Positions 8,535 to 16,072 of a DNA stretch of 64,000 nucleotides are shown here, piece by piece. Every line of letters begins with the position of its first letter. Position 1 is the first letter of the stretch. A program made the position numbers and the translations under genes. Source of the stretch: Sphingomonas_L flavalba_A (GTDB lineage Bacteria > Pseudomonadota > Alphaproteobacteria > Sphingomonadales > Sphingomonadaceae); assembly GCF_047553045.1 (NCBI RefSeq), contig NZ_CP180208.1:1-64000 (forward strand), read 5' to 3'. The notes below the pieces were generated by a model that worked only from the letters and a program-made list of their open reading frames with translations, was not told where the DNA came from and did not search any database.

Positions 8535-9395
8535 TCAATCGCGCACCCGCGCCGTCATCATGCCGCGCGCGGCGAGCATCGTCTGCACGCTGTCCTTGCC
8601 GGCAAGATGCCCGGCACCGACCGCGACAAACACGGTGCCCGGCCGGCCGAGCCGCGCCTCGATCCAGCCTGCCCAGCGGGCATTGCGGTCGGTAAGCAGC
8701 CGCTTCGCGATCTCCGGATTCTCGGCCAGCGACTCGTTCATGATCGCGCCCAGCCGTTCCGAGTCGCCGGCCGCCCAGGCGTCGACCATCTTCGCCATTT
8801 CCTCTTTCAGCCGGGGCAGTTCCTCGACCGTGCTGTTCAGGAACGCGACCTGCAGCGGTTCCGGCAGCGAATCGAAATAGCCGAGCTGCTGGTCGAATGT
8901 CTCAAGCTCTCCGATCGGCTTGCCGGCGGCCCTGGCGGCGGCGGTCAGCGCCTTTTCAACCCCGGTTTCGGCCGAATAGCCAAGCGCCTGCAACGGCAGG
9001 ATCGACAGGGTGGTGGCGACGAACCACGGCTCCATCCGCTCGAACGCCCCCGCCGGCACGCCAAGCGCGGCGAGCGCCGCCTGATAGGCCGGGCAGGCGA
9101 CCGCCATCTTGGTGCAGAGCGGCGGACCGTCGGCATCGATCGCCCGCGCCAGCATCGTCCGTCCCGCGCTGCCGTCCTCCGGCGCGATCATCTCGATCAC
9201 CAGCTCGTCGGCGGCGTCCAGGCCCGCCTTCACCTTACCGTGCAGCCAGTCGATGTCGGCGGGCAGGACATGGACGGTGCCGAACAGATAGATCGTCGTG
9301 TCCGCGTCCTTCACCACCCACAGCGCGGGGGTGGCGTTTCGCGCCGCCACCGGGGCGGCGAGCAGCATCAGCAGCAGGGCAAGAAGGCGTGTCAT
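8535..9395 (-). CDS. TraB/GumN family protein (copy 2)
   Basis: 286 residues from ATG 9395, chosen because a signal peptide follows (hydrophobic LLALLLMLLAAPVAA then cleavage). The open frame continues upstream across glyQ and glyS but that is antisense to them. It has the same family blocks as its neighbour: DTTIYLFGTVHVLP and VAVGAGHLAGKDSVQTML. Here the signal has no lipobox cysteine, so this copy is probably periplasmic while copy 1 is lipid-anchored. The central region has a Cys pair (LCTKMAVACP) that copy 1 lacks. Confidence 0.85.
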   Translation of the reverse strand: MTRLLALLLMLLAAPVAARNATPALWVVKDADTTIYLFGTVHVLPADIDWLHGKVKAGLDAADELVIEMIAPEDGSAGRTMLARAIDADGPPLCTKMAVACPAYQAALAALGVPAGAFERMEPWFVATTLSILPLQALGYSAETGVEKALTAAARAAGKPIGELETFDQQLGYFDSLPEPLQVAFLNSTVEELPRLKEEMAKMVDAWAAGDSERLGAIMNESLAENPEIAKRLLTDRNARWAGWIEARLGRPGTVFVAVGAGHLAGKDSVQTMLAARGMMTARVRD

Positions 9396-9506
9396 CGCCC
9401 CCGCCCATAGCCCGGCTTTGTCGCTTCGTCTTGCGCTTTGCTTGATTCCGCCGCCGCCATCCGCCAAAGCGGCGCCATATTTTGTGCGACCGCGAAAGAA
9501 ACGATC

Positions 9507-10379
9507 TTGGCAGAGGCGAAGACGCCCAGTTTCCAGCAGATGATCCTGACGCTCCACGCTTATTGGAGCGCGCGCGGCTGCGTCATCCTCCAGCCTTACG
9601 ACATGGAGATGGGCGCCGGCACCTTCCATCCGGCAACGACGCTGCGCGCGCTGGGGCCGGAACCGTGGAACGCCGCCTTCGTCCAGCCGAGTCGTCGCCC
9701 GACCGATGGTCGTTATGGCGAGAACCCCAACCGGCTGCAGCATTATTACCAGTATCAGGTGGTGTTGAAACCCAGCCCGCCCGATGTGCAGGATCTCTAT
9801 CTCGGCAGCCTGGCGGCAATCGGCGTCGATGCCGCCGCCCACGACATCCGCTTCGTCGAGGATGACTGGGAAAGCCCGACACTCGGCGCCTGGGGGCTGG
9901 GCTGGGAAGTGTGGTGCGACGGCATGGAAGTGTCGCAGTTCACCTATTTCCAGCAGATGGGCGGTTTCGACTGCAAGCCGGTGGCGGCGGAGCTGACCTA
10001 CGGGCTGGAACGGCTGGCGATGTACATTCAGGGCAAGGACAATGTCTACGACCTGGCGTTCAACGACACAGGCGTCACCTATGGCGACGTGTTCCTTGAG
10101 AATGAACGCCAGATGTCGACCTGGAATTTCGAGGTCGCCGATACCGACACGCTGTTCGACCTGTTCCGCAAGGCGGCGGCGGAGTGCGAGCGGTGCCTGG
10201 ACGCGAAGCTGCCGATCCCGGCCTATGAGCAGGCGATCAAGGCCAGCCACGTCTTCAACCTGTTGAACGCCCGCGGCGTCATCTCCGTCGCCGAGCGGCA
10301 GGCCTATATCGGGCGCGTCCGCGACCTGACCAAGGGCAGCTGCGCCGGGTGGATGGAAAAACACGGGTGGGCGGCGTGA
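9507..10379 (+). CDS. glyQ: Glycine--tRNA ligase, alpha subunit
   Basis: 290 residues from TTG 9507, which gives the usual short leader before FQQMILTLHAYW; an upstream in-frame TTG at 9438 would add 23 unrelated residues. It is a class II aminoacyl-tRNA synthetase subunit that activates glycine. Family blocks are present: GCVILQPYDMEMGAGTFHPA, EPWNAAFVQPSRRPTDGRYG (motif 2 region) and AAELTYGLERLAMYIQG (motif 3). The length fits the family. The ending KGSCAGWMEKHGW is typical. It pairs with glyS 153 bp downstream, across a palindromic repeat. Confidence 0.95.
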   Translation: MAEAKTPSFQQMILTLHAYWSARGCVILQPYDMEMGAGTFHPATTLRALGPEPWNAAFVQPSRRPTDGRYGENPNRLQHYYQYQVVLKPSPPDVQDLYLGSLAAIGVDAAAHDIRFVEDDWESPTLGAWGLGWEVWCDGMEVSQFTYFQQMGGFDCKPVAAELTYGLERLAMYIQGKDNVYDLAFNDTGVTYGDVFLENERQMSTWNFEVADTDTLFDLFRKAAAECERCLDAKLPIPAYEQAIKASHVFNLLNARGVISVAERQAYIGRVRDLTKGSCAGWMEKHGWAA

Positions 10380-10392
10380 CCGGTATCGGGCT

Positions 10393-10504
10393 GGTGCGTC
10401 CCTCGACTGCGCTCGGGATGGACGGGTCTTGGCTGATCCGATCAACCACAGCCGTTTCGCGCGCACCCCAACCGTCCATCCCGAGCGCAGTCGAGGGACG
10501 CACC
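10393..10504. repeat. Palindromic repeat, 33-nt perfect inverted arms
   Basis: The left arm at 10393-10425 is the exact reverse complement of the right arm at 10472-10504, separated by 46 bp. It fills most of the glyQ-glyS spacer. The arm core (CCCTCGACTGCGCTCGGGA) also makes up both arms of the copy inside glyS, but there the two arms are in the opposite order, with the GGACGG ends outermost. As RNA it would form a very stable hairpin between the two synthetase genes. I associate this core with dispersed repeats in sphingomonad genomes; that is recollection, not a search. Confidence 0.9.
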
Positions 10505-10532
10505 CCGCCCCGCCAGCAGGAAGGCGCCCGTC

Positions 10533-12731
10533 ATGGCTGATTTCCTGCTTGAGCTGCAGTCGGAGGAAATCCCCGCGCGGATGCAGGCGCGGGCGCGCGA
10601 CGACCTTGCCCGTCTGTTCGCCGAGGAAGTCGGCAAGGCCGGGCTGGCCGCCGAGGCGATCGAGACCTTCGCCACCCCGCGCCGACTGGCGCTGATCGCG
10701 CGCGGCCTGCCGCTGGAAACGGCGGCGGTCAGCGAGGAATTGAAAGGCCCGCGCGTCGGCGCGCCGGATCAGGCGATCGACGGCTTCCTGCGCAAGACCG
10801 GGCTTGGCCGCGACGCGCTGGTCGAGCGCGACGGGGTGTGGTTCGCCCATGTCGAGACGCCCGGCCGCGCCACCGCGCAGGTGCTGGCGGAAGCGGTGCC
10901 GGCAATCGTCCGCGCATTCCCCTGGCCAAAATCGATGCGCTGGGGCACCGACTCGCTGTCGACCGAAAGCCTGCGCTGGGTGCGGCCGCTGCACGGCATC
11001 ATCGCGCTGCTCGACGGCGCGGTGGTGCCGTTCGAGATCGCCGGGGTCGCCGCCGGCGACAGCACCGTCGGCCACCGGTTCCACAGCAGCGGCACGATCC
11101 GCATCGCCAGCGCCGCGACCTATGCCGATCAGCTGCGCGCCGCCCATGTCATCGTCGACGCCGGTGAGCGGGCGGCGATTATCGCGAAGGGCGCCGCCGC
11201 GCTGGCCGACGGTGCCGGGCTGAACCTGGTCGAGGACGCCGGGCTGCTCGCCGAAAATGCCGGGCTGACCGAATGGCCGGTGCCGCTGCTCGGCCGCTTC
11301 GACCCGGACTTCCTGACCGTGCCGCCGGAAGTGATCCAGCTCACCGCGCGGGTGAACCAGAAATATTTCGTTTGCCGCGACGCGGCGGGCACGCTGGCCA
11401 ACGCCTTCATCTGCGTGGCGAATATCGAGGCGGCCGATGGCGGCGCCCGGATCGTCGAGGGCAACCGCAAGGTGCTCGCCGCCCGTCTGTCCGACGCGCG
11501 CTTCTTCTACGAGACCGACCTGAAGGTCCGGCTTGAGGATCAGTTGCCCAAGCTAGAAAAGATCGTCTTCCACGAAAAGCTCGGCACCGTCGCCGACAAG
11601 GTTGACCGGGTGGCGAAGCTCGCCCGCTGGCTGGTCGAGCAAGGCATCGTCGGCACATCCGCTCCGGCCAATTCCCCGCCCCCATCCGTCCATCCCGAGC
11701 GCAGTCGAGGGACGCAGGATGCCGGACTGGGTGCGTCCCTCGACTGCGCTCGGGATGGACGGGGACAGGCTGATTTGGCCGAGCGGGCGGCGCGGCTGTG
11801 CAAGGCCGATCTCGTCACCGGCATGGTCGGCGAGTTCCCGGAGTTGCAGGGCATCATGGGCGGCTACTACGCCGCCGCGCAGGGCGAGCCCGCCGAAGTC
11901 GCCGAAGCGATCCGCGACCACTACAAGCCGGTCGGTCAGGGTGACGCCGTGCCGACCGCGCCGGTGACGGTGGCGGTGAGCCTGGCGGATAAGCTGGATA
12001 CACTATGCAGCTTCTTCGAGATCCAGGAGTACCCCACCGGCTCCAAAGATCCGTTCGCCCTAAGAAGGGCGGCGATCGCGATCATCAACCTTCTCGAGCG
12101 CAACGGGTTGAAGCTGCACATTGGCGAGGCGGTAAGGCAAGGTTGGCTGGGGCATTCGCCAGATAAGGCTTTGACTGACGCCGAGATTGCAAGGCGCGGA
12201 ACAGCCATTCCCGTGACTGACTATCTCTGGAATTTCATGGTCGACCGCCTGAAGGTCCAGCAGAAGGAAGCCGGCGTCCGCCACGACCTGATCGACGCGG
12301 TGTTCGCGCTCGGCGGCGAGGACGATCTTGTCCGCCTGCTCGCCCGCGTCCATGCGCTCCAGGCCTTCGTCGCGACCGAGGACGGCGCCAACCTGCTCGC
12401 CGGTTATCGCCGCGCCGCCAACATCCTGAAGAAGGAAGGCGTCACCGACAGCGAATGGGCGGCACCCGACTATGCCACCGAGCCGGCGGAAGCGGCGCTG
12501 ATCGCGGCACTCGATGCGGCCGAGCCACTGGCGGAGCGGGCGGTGGCGGCGGAGGATTTCGCCGGGGCGATGGCGGCGCTGGCCAGCCTGCGCGCGCCGA
12601 TCGACGCCTTTTTCGACGCGGTGACGGTCAACGACGCCGATCCCGCGAAGCGTACCGCCCGGCTGGCGCTGCTCGCCCGCATCCGCGATGCGGTGCACCA
12701 CGTCGCCGATTTCTCGCGGATCGAGAAATGA
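10533..12731 (+). CDS. glyS: Glycine--tRNA ligase, beta subunit, with palindromic-repeat insertion
   Basis: 732 residues against about 690 in E. coli. It contributes tRNA binding; the start is MADFLLELQSEEIPARM and the family blocks FPWPKSMRW and TARVNQKYFVCRD are present. Between LARWLVEQGIV (ending residue 373) and ADLAERAARLCKADLVTGMVG there is an insert of about 38 residues (374-411) with no counterpart in the family. Residues 385-410 of it are encoded by the palindromic repeat. The frame is intact on both sides, so the gene is probably functional. Codons from about 11996 to 12235 also differ from the rest (CTA, AGA, AGG, GTA), suggesting a recombined patch. Confidence 0.95.
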   Translation: MADFLLELQSEEIPARMQARARDDLARLFAEEVGKAGLAAEAIETFATPRRLALIARGLPLETAAVSEELKGPRVGAPDQAIDGFLRKTGLGRDALVERDGVWFAHVETPGRATAQVLAEAVPAIVRAFPWPKSMRWGTDSLSTESLRWVRPLHGIIALLDGAVVPFEIAGVAAGDSTVGHRFHSSGTIRIASAATYADQLRAAHVIVDAGERAAIIAKGAAALADGAGLNLVEDAGLLAENAGLTEWPVPLLGRFDPDFLTVPPEVIQLTARVNQKYFVCRDAAGTLANAFICVANIEAADGGARIVEGNRKVLAARLSDARFFYETDLKVRLEDQLPKLEKIVFHEKLGTVADKVDRVAKLARWLVEQGIVGTSAPANSPPPSVHPERSRGTQDAGLGASLDCARDGRGQADLAERAARLCKADLVTGMVGEFPELQGIMGGYYAAAQGEPAEVAEAIRDHYKPVGQGDAVPTAPVTVAVSLADKLDTLCSFFEIQEYPTGSKDPFALRRAAIAIINLLERNGLKLHIGEAVRQGWLGHSPDKALTDAEIARRGTAIPVTDYLWNFMVDRLKVQQKEAGVRHDLIDAVFALGGEDDLVRLLARVHALQAFVATEDGANLLAGYRRAANILKKEGVTDSEWAAPDYATEPAEAALIAALDAAEPLAERAVAAEDFAGAMAALASLRAPIDAFFDAVTVNDADPAKRTARLALLARIRDAVHHVADFSRIEK
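11686..11762. repeat. Palindromic repeat inserted in frame within glyS
   Basis: Perfect 31-nt inverted arms (11686-11716 and 11732-11762) around a 15-nt loop. The arm is the same sequence as in the glyQ-glyS spacer copy. It is translated as part of GlyS, giving SVHPERSRGTQ, a short linker, and ASLDCARDGR. The arm has no stop codon in any of the six frames, which is how a copy can sit in a coding sequence in either orientation without truncating the protein. Confidence 0.92.
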
Positions 12732-12817
12732 GCGCGCAGACATAACAATGACCGGGTAACCGGCGCGAAACCGCTTTTCGTATCGGCTTTGTTTGATTTC
12801 GCAGGGATGGGGTTGGA

Positions 12818-15484
12818 ATGACGCAATATGTGTACCGCTTCGGCGGCGGTGTTTCGGACGGCGGCCAGGGCGACAAGAATCTGCTGGGCGGCAAGGGCGC
12901 CAACCTGGACGGCATGGCCTCGATCGGCCTGCCGGTGCCGCCGGGCTTCACCATCTCCACCGCGATGTGCACCCGTTATTATGAGGACGGACAGCACTTT
13001 CCCGACAGCCTGCGCGCGGAAGTCGCAGCCGGCCTGACCCATATCGAGGGGATCACCGGCAAGCGGTTCGGCGACGCGGCCGACCCGCTGCTGGTTTCCG
13101 TCCGTTCCGGCGCGCGGGTGTCGATGCCGGGGATGATGGACACTGTCCTGAACCTAGGCCTCAACGACCGGACGGTCGAGGGGCTGGCGGCGGTGTCTGG
13201 CGACGCGCGCTTCGCCTGGGACAGCTACCGCCGCTTCATCCAGATGTATTCGGATGTGGTGCTGGAACTGGACCACGGCGCGTTCGAGGAAGCACTTGAG
13301 GTGGCGAAGGAGGACAAGGGCCATTTCCTCGACACCGACATGACTGCCGATGACTGGCAGGCGCTGGTCGCCAGCTACAAGAAGATCGTCGAGCAGCAAT
13401 GGGGCAAGCCGTTCCCGCAGGACGTGAACGACCAGCTGTGGGGTGCGATCGGCGCGGTGTTCGGGTCGTGGCAGTCGGAACGCGCCAAGGTCTACCGCCG
13501 GCTGAACGGCATCCCCGGCGACTGGGGCACCGCCGTCAACGTGCAGGCGATGGTGTTTGGCAACATGGGGGAAACGTCGGCGACCGGCGTCGCCTTCACC
13601 CGCGACCCGGCGACCGGCGAGCGCGCCTATTACGGCGAATTCCTGATCAACGCGCAGGGCGAGGACGTCGTCGCCGGCATCCGCACCCCGCAATATCTGA
13701 CCCTGGCGGCGCGCGAGCGGGCCGGGGCCAAGGCGGCGTCGATGGAAGAAGCGATGCCGGAGACGTTTGCCGAGCTGGCCGGCGTCTTCGCGCTGCTCGA
13801 AGACCATTACCGCGACATGCAGGACATCGAGTTCACCGTCGAGCGCGGCAAGCTGTGGATGCTGCAGACCCGCAACGGCAAGCGCACCGCCGCCGCCGCG
13901 TTGAAGATTGCGGTCGACATGGCGAACGAGGGGCTGATCAGCCGCGACGAGGCGGTTGCCCGCGTCGACCCGGCGGCGCTCGACCAGTTACTCCACCCGA
14001 CGCTGGACCCGGCGGCGCCGCGCGACGTGCTGACCAGTGGCCTGCCGGCCAGCCCCGGCGCCGCGTCCGGCACGGTGGTGTTCGACGCCGACACGGCGGA
14101 AAAGCACGCGGCGCAGGGCGAAGCGGTGATCCTTGTCCGTGTCGAAACCAGCCCGGAAGACATTCACGGCATGCACGCCGCCAAGGGTATCCTGACCGCG
14201 CGGGGCGGCATGACCAGCCACGCCGCCGTCGTCGCCCGCGGCATGGGCCGGCCCTGCGTCTCCGGCGCGGGTACGCTGGCGATCGACGCCAAGGCGCGGC
14301 TGTTCCGCGTCGGCGAGCGGACGATCAGGGAAGGCGAGACGATCACCATCGACGGCGCGTCCGGCGAGGTGATGGCCGGAGAAGTGGCGACGGTGCAGCC
14401 GGAGCTGGCCGGCGATTTCGGCACGCTGATGGCGTGGGCCGACGGCGCCCGCCGGCTGAAGGTGCGCACCAATGCGGAAACGCCGCATGACTGCCGCACC
14501 GCCCGCGATTTCGGTGCCGAAGGCGTCGGCCTGTGCCGGACCGAGCACATGTTCTTCGACGCCGGCCGGATCACCGCCGTGCGCCAGATGATCCTCGCCG
14601 ACAGCGAGCAGGGCCGCCGCGCCGCGCTCGACAAGCTGCTGCCCGAACAGCGCGCCGACTTCACCGAGATTTTCGAGGTGATGACCAGCCTGCCGGTGAC
14701 GATCCGCCTGCTCGACCCGCCGCTGCACGAATTCCTACCGCACGAGGAGGCGGAGTTCGCCGAGGTAGCGGAAGCAGCGTCGGTCGCCGTCGACGCGCTG
14801 AAGCGCCGCGCCGCCGAGCTGCACGAGGTCAATCCGATGCTCGGCCACCGCGGCTGCCGGCTGGGCGTGACCTATCCCGAAATCTACGAGATGCAGGCTC
14901 GCGCGATCTTCGAGGCGGCGTGCGATGTCGCCGCTAGGACCGGCAACGCGCCGATCCCGGAGGTGATGGTGCCGCTGGTCGCCACCCGGCGCGAGCTGGA
15001 CCTGATGAAGGGGATCATCGACGACACCGCCAAGGCGGTGTTCGTCGAGAAGGGCCGCGAGATCGCCTATCTGGTCGGCACGATGATCGAGCTGCCGCGC
15101 GCGGCGCTGAAGGCGGGCGAGATCGCCGAGGTCGGCCAGTTCTTCAGCTTCGGCACCAACGACCTGACCCAGACGACGCTGGGCGTCAGCCGCGACGACG
15201 CCGGCCGATTCCTGACCAGCTATGTCGACAAGGGCATCTTCGCCCGCGACCCGTTCGTCAGCATCGACACCGAGGGCGTCGGCGAGCTGATCCGCATCGC
15301 GGTCGAGCGCGGCCGGGCGACCCGGCCGGATATCAAGCTCGGCATCTGCGGCGAACATGGCGGCGACCCGGCCTCGATCGCCTTCTGCGAAGGCGCCGGC
15401 CTCGACTACGTCAGCGCCTCGCCCTACCGCGTGCCGATCGCGCGGCTGGCGGCGGCACAGGCGGCACTGAAAAGCCGGGGCTGA
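12818..15484 (+). CDS. ppdK: Pyruvate, phosphate dikinase
   Basis: 888 residues, the normal length. It interconverts pyruvate + ATP + Pi and PEP + AMP + PPi in the cytoplasm. Domain order: N-terminal ATP-grasp nucleotide-binding part (LLGGKGANLDGMASIGLPVPPG; SVRSGARVSMPGMMDTVLN), the swivelling phosphohistidine domain with GGMTSHAAVVARGMG (catalytic His about 468), and the C-terminal PEP/pyruvate TIM barrel with SFGTNDLTQTTLG and LGICGEHGGDP. No PPDK regulatory protein gene lies next to it. The start is ATG 12818, 86 bp after glyS. Confidence 0.97.
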   Translation: MTQYVYRFGGGVSDGGQGDKNLLGGKGANLDGMASIGLPVPPGFTISTAMCTRYYEDGQHFPDSLRAEVAAGLTHIEGITGKRFGDAADPLLVSVRSGARVSMPGMMDTVLNLGLNDRTVEGLAAVSGDARFAWDSYRRFIQMYSDVVLELDHGAFEEALEVAKEDKGHFLDTDMTADDWQALVASYKKIVEQQWGKPFPQDVNDQLWGAIGAVFGSWQSERAKVYRRLNGIPGDWGTAVNVQAMVFGNMGETSATGVAFTRDPATGERAYYGEFLINAQGEDVVAGIRTPQYLTLAARERAGAKAASMEEAMPETFAELAGVFALLEDHYRDMQDIEFTVERGKLWMLQTRNGKRTAAAALKIAVDMANEGLISRDEAVARVDPAALDQLLHPTLDPAAPRDVLTSGLPASPGAASGTVVFDADTAEKHAAQGEAVILVRVETSPEDIHGMHAAKGILTARGGMTSHAAVVARGMGRPCVSGAGTLAIDAKARLFRVGERTIREGETITIDGASGEVMAGEVATVQPELAGDFGTLMAWADGARRLKVRTNAETPHDCRTARDFGAEGVGLCRTEHMFFDAGRITAVRQMILADSEQGRRAALDKLLPEQRADFTEIFEVMTSLPVTIRLLDPPLHEFLPHEEAEFAEVAEAASVAVDALKRRAAELHEVNPMLGHRGCRLGVTYPEIYEMQARAIFEAACDVAARTGNAPIPEVMVPLVATRRELDLMKGIIDDTAKAVFVEKGREIAYLVGTMIELPRAALKAGEIAEVGQFFSFGTNDLTQTTLGVSRDDAGRFLTSYVDKGIFARDPFVSIDTEGVGELIRIAVERGRATRPDIKLGICGEHGGDPASIAFCEGAGLDYVSASPYRVPIARLAAAQAALKSRG

Positions 15485-15510
15485 ACCGGCGTGTCCCGCC
15501 CGCCGCGGCC

Positions 15511-16002
15511 TCAGCCGTAGCGGGCGCGGACCTCGTCGATCTTGCCGGCGCGCAGCAATGCCGCCTGCTCGCGCCAATGCTCGTTCGCGATGCGGCCGGG
15601 CGCGAAGCCCAGCCGGCCTTCCAGCGCGGCTTCCTCCTCCGCCGACAGCGCCTCGATCGCACGGTAACTGTGGATGCCGGCCGCATTCAGCCGCGTCTCA
15701 CCGGCTCGATCGATGTCGCGGATCAGGGTCAGGTCGTCGTGCCGCCCGGCCGCCGCCGCGCCGATCGCGCCGCCGGCGAGCGGATCGGCGCCGGGCACCT
15801 GCCGCTCCAGTTCGGCAATACGGGCATTGGCGGCGGCGATCCGCGCCTCATGGTCGGTACGCAACGCGGCATGCGCCTCCCGCTCCCGCGCCAGCGCCCG
15901 CTTCCACTTGCCCGATCCGCCGCGCACCAGCAGGCCGACGGCAAAGGCAAGCAGCAGCAGGAAGGTCACATAGACCCATTCGTCCGATGTCAGGCTCATC
16001 AT
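15511..16002 (-). CDS. Membrane-anchored protein with degenerate helix-hairpin-helix domain
   Basis: 163 residues: an N-terminal membrane helix (about 10-28), a charged coiled-coil-like stretch rich in Arg/Glu/Ala (about 32-70), then a C-terminal domain starting DDLTLIRDID. This domain resembles the H3TH/HhH module of COG3743-type proteins, which usually read DDLxxIxGIGP. Here the GIGP turn is replaced by DIDRAG, so DNA or RNA binding may be lost. The start is preceded by a strong GGAAGGGAGAG; two ATGs occur in tandem. Function is unknown. Confidence 0.72.
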   Translation of the reverse strand: MMSLTSDEWVYVTFLLLLAFAVGLLVRGGSGKWKRALAREREAHAALRTDHEARIAAANARIAELERQVPGADPLAGGAIGAAAAGRHDDLTLIRDIDRAGETRLNAAGIHSYRAIEALSAEEEAALEGRLGFAPGRIANEHWREQAALLRAGKIDEVRARYG

Positions 16003-16072
16003 CGCGCACTCTCCCTTCCGGAAGAGCGCGCGAGATGGCCGGACGTTCCCTTACCCGATCAGCGCGCGGCTA

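Noticed and set aside
10380..10532. glyQ-glyS spacer as a small gene
   Set aside because: Every frame is open only because the repeat lacks stops in all six frames; the translations are the repeat peptides seen again inside glyS.
9396..11147. Upstream extension of the second TraB/GumN gene (870-codon frame)
   Set aside because: The extension is antisense to glyQ and glyS and is not protein-like; ATG 9395 starts a normal signal peptide.
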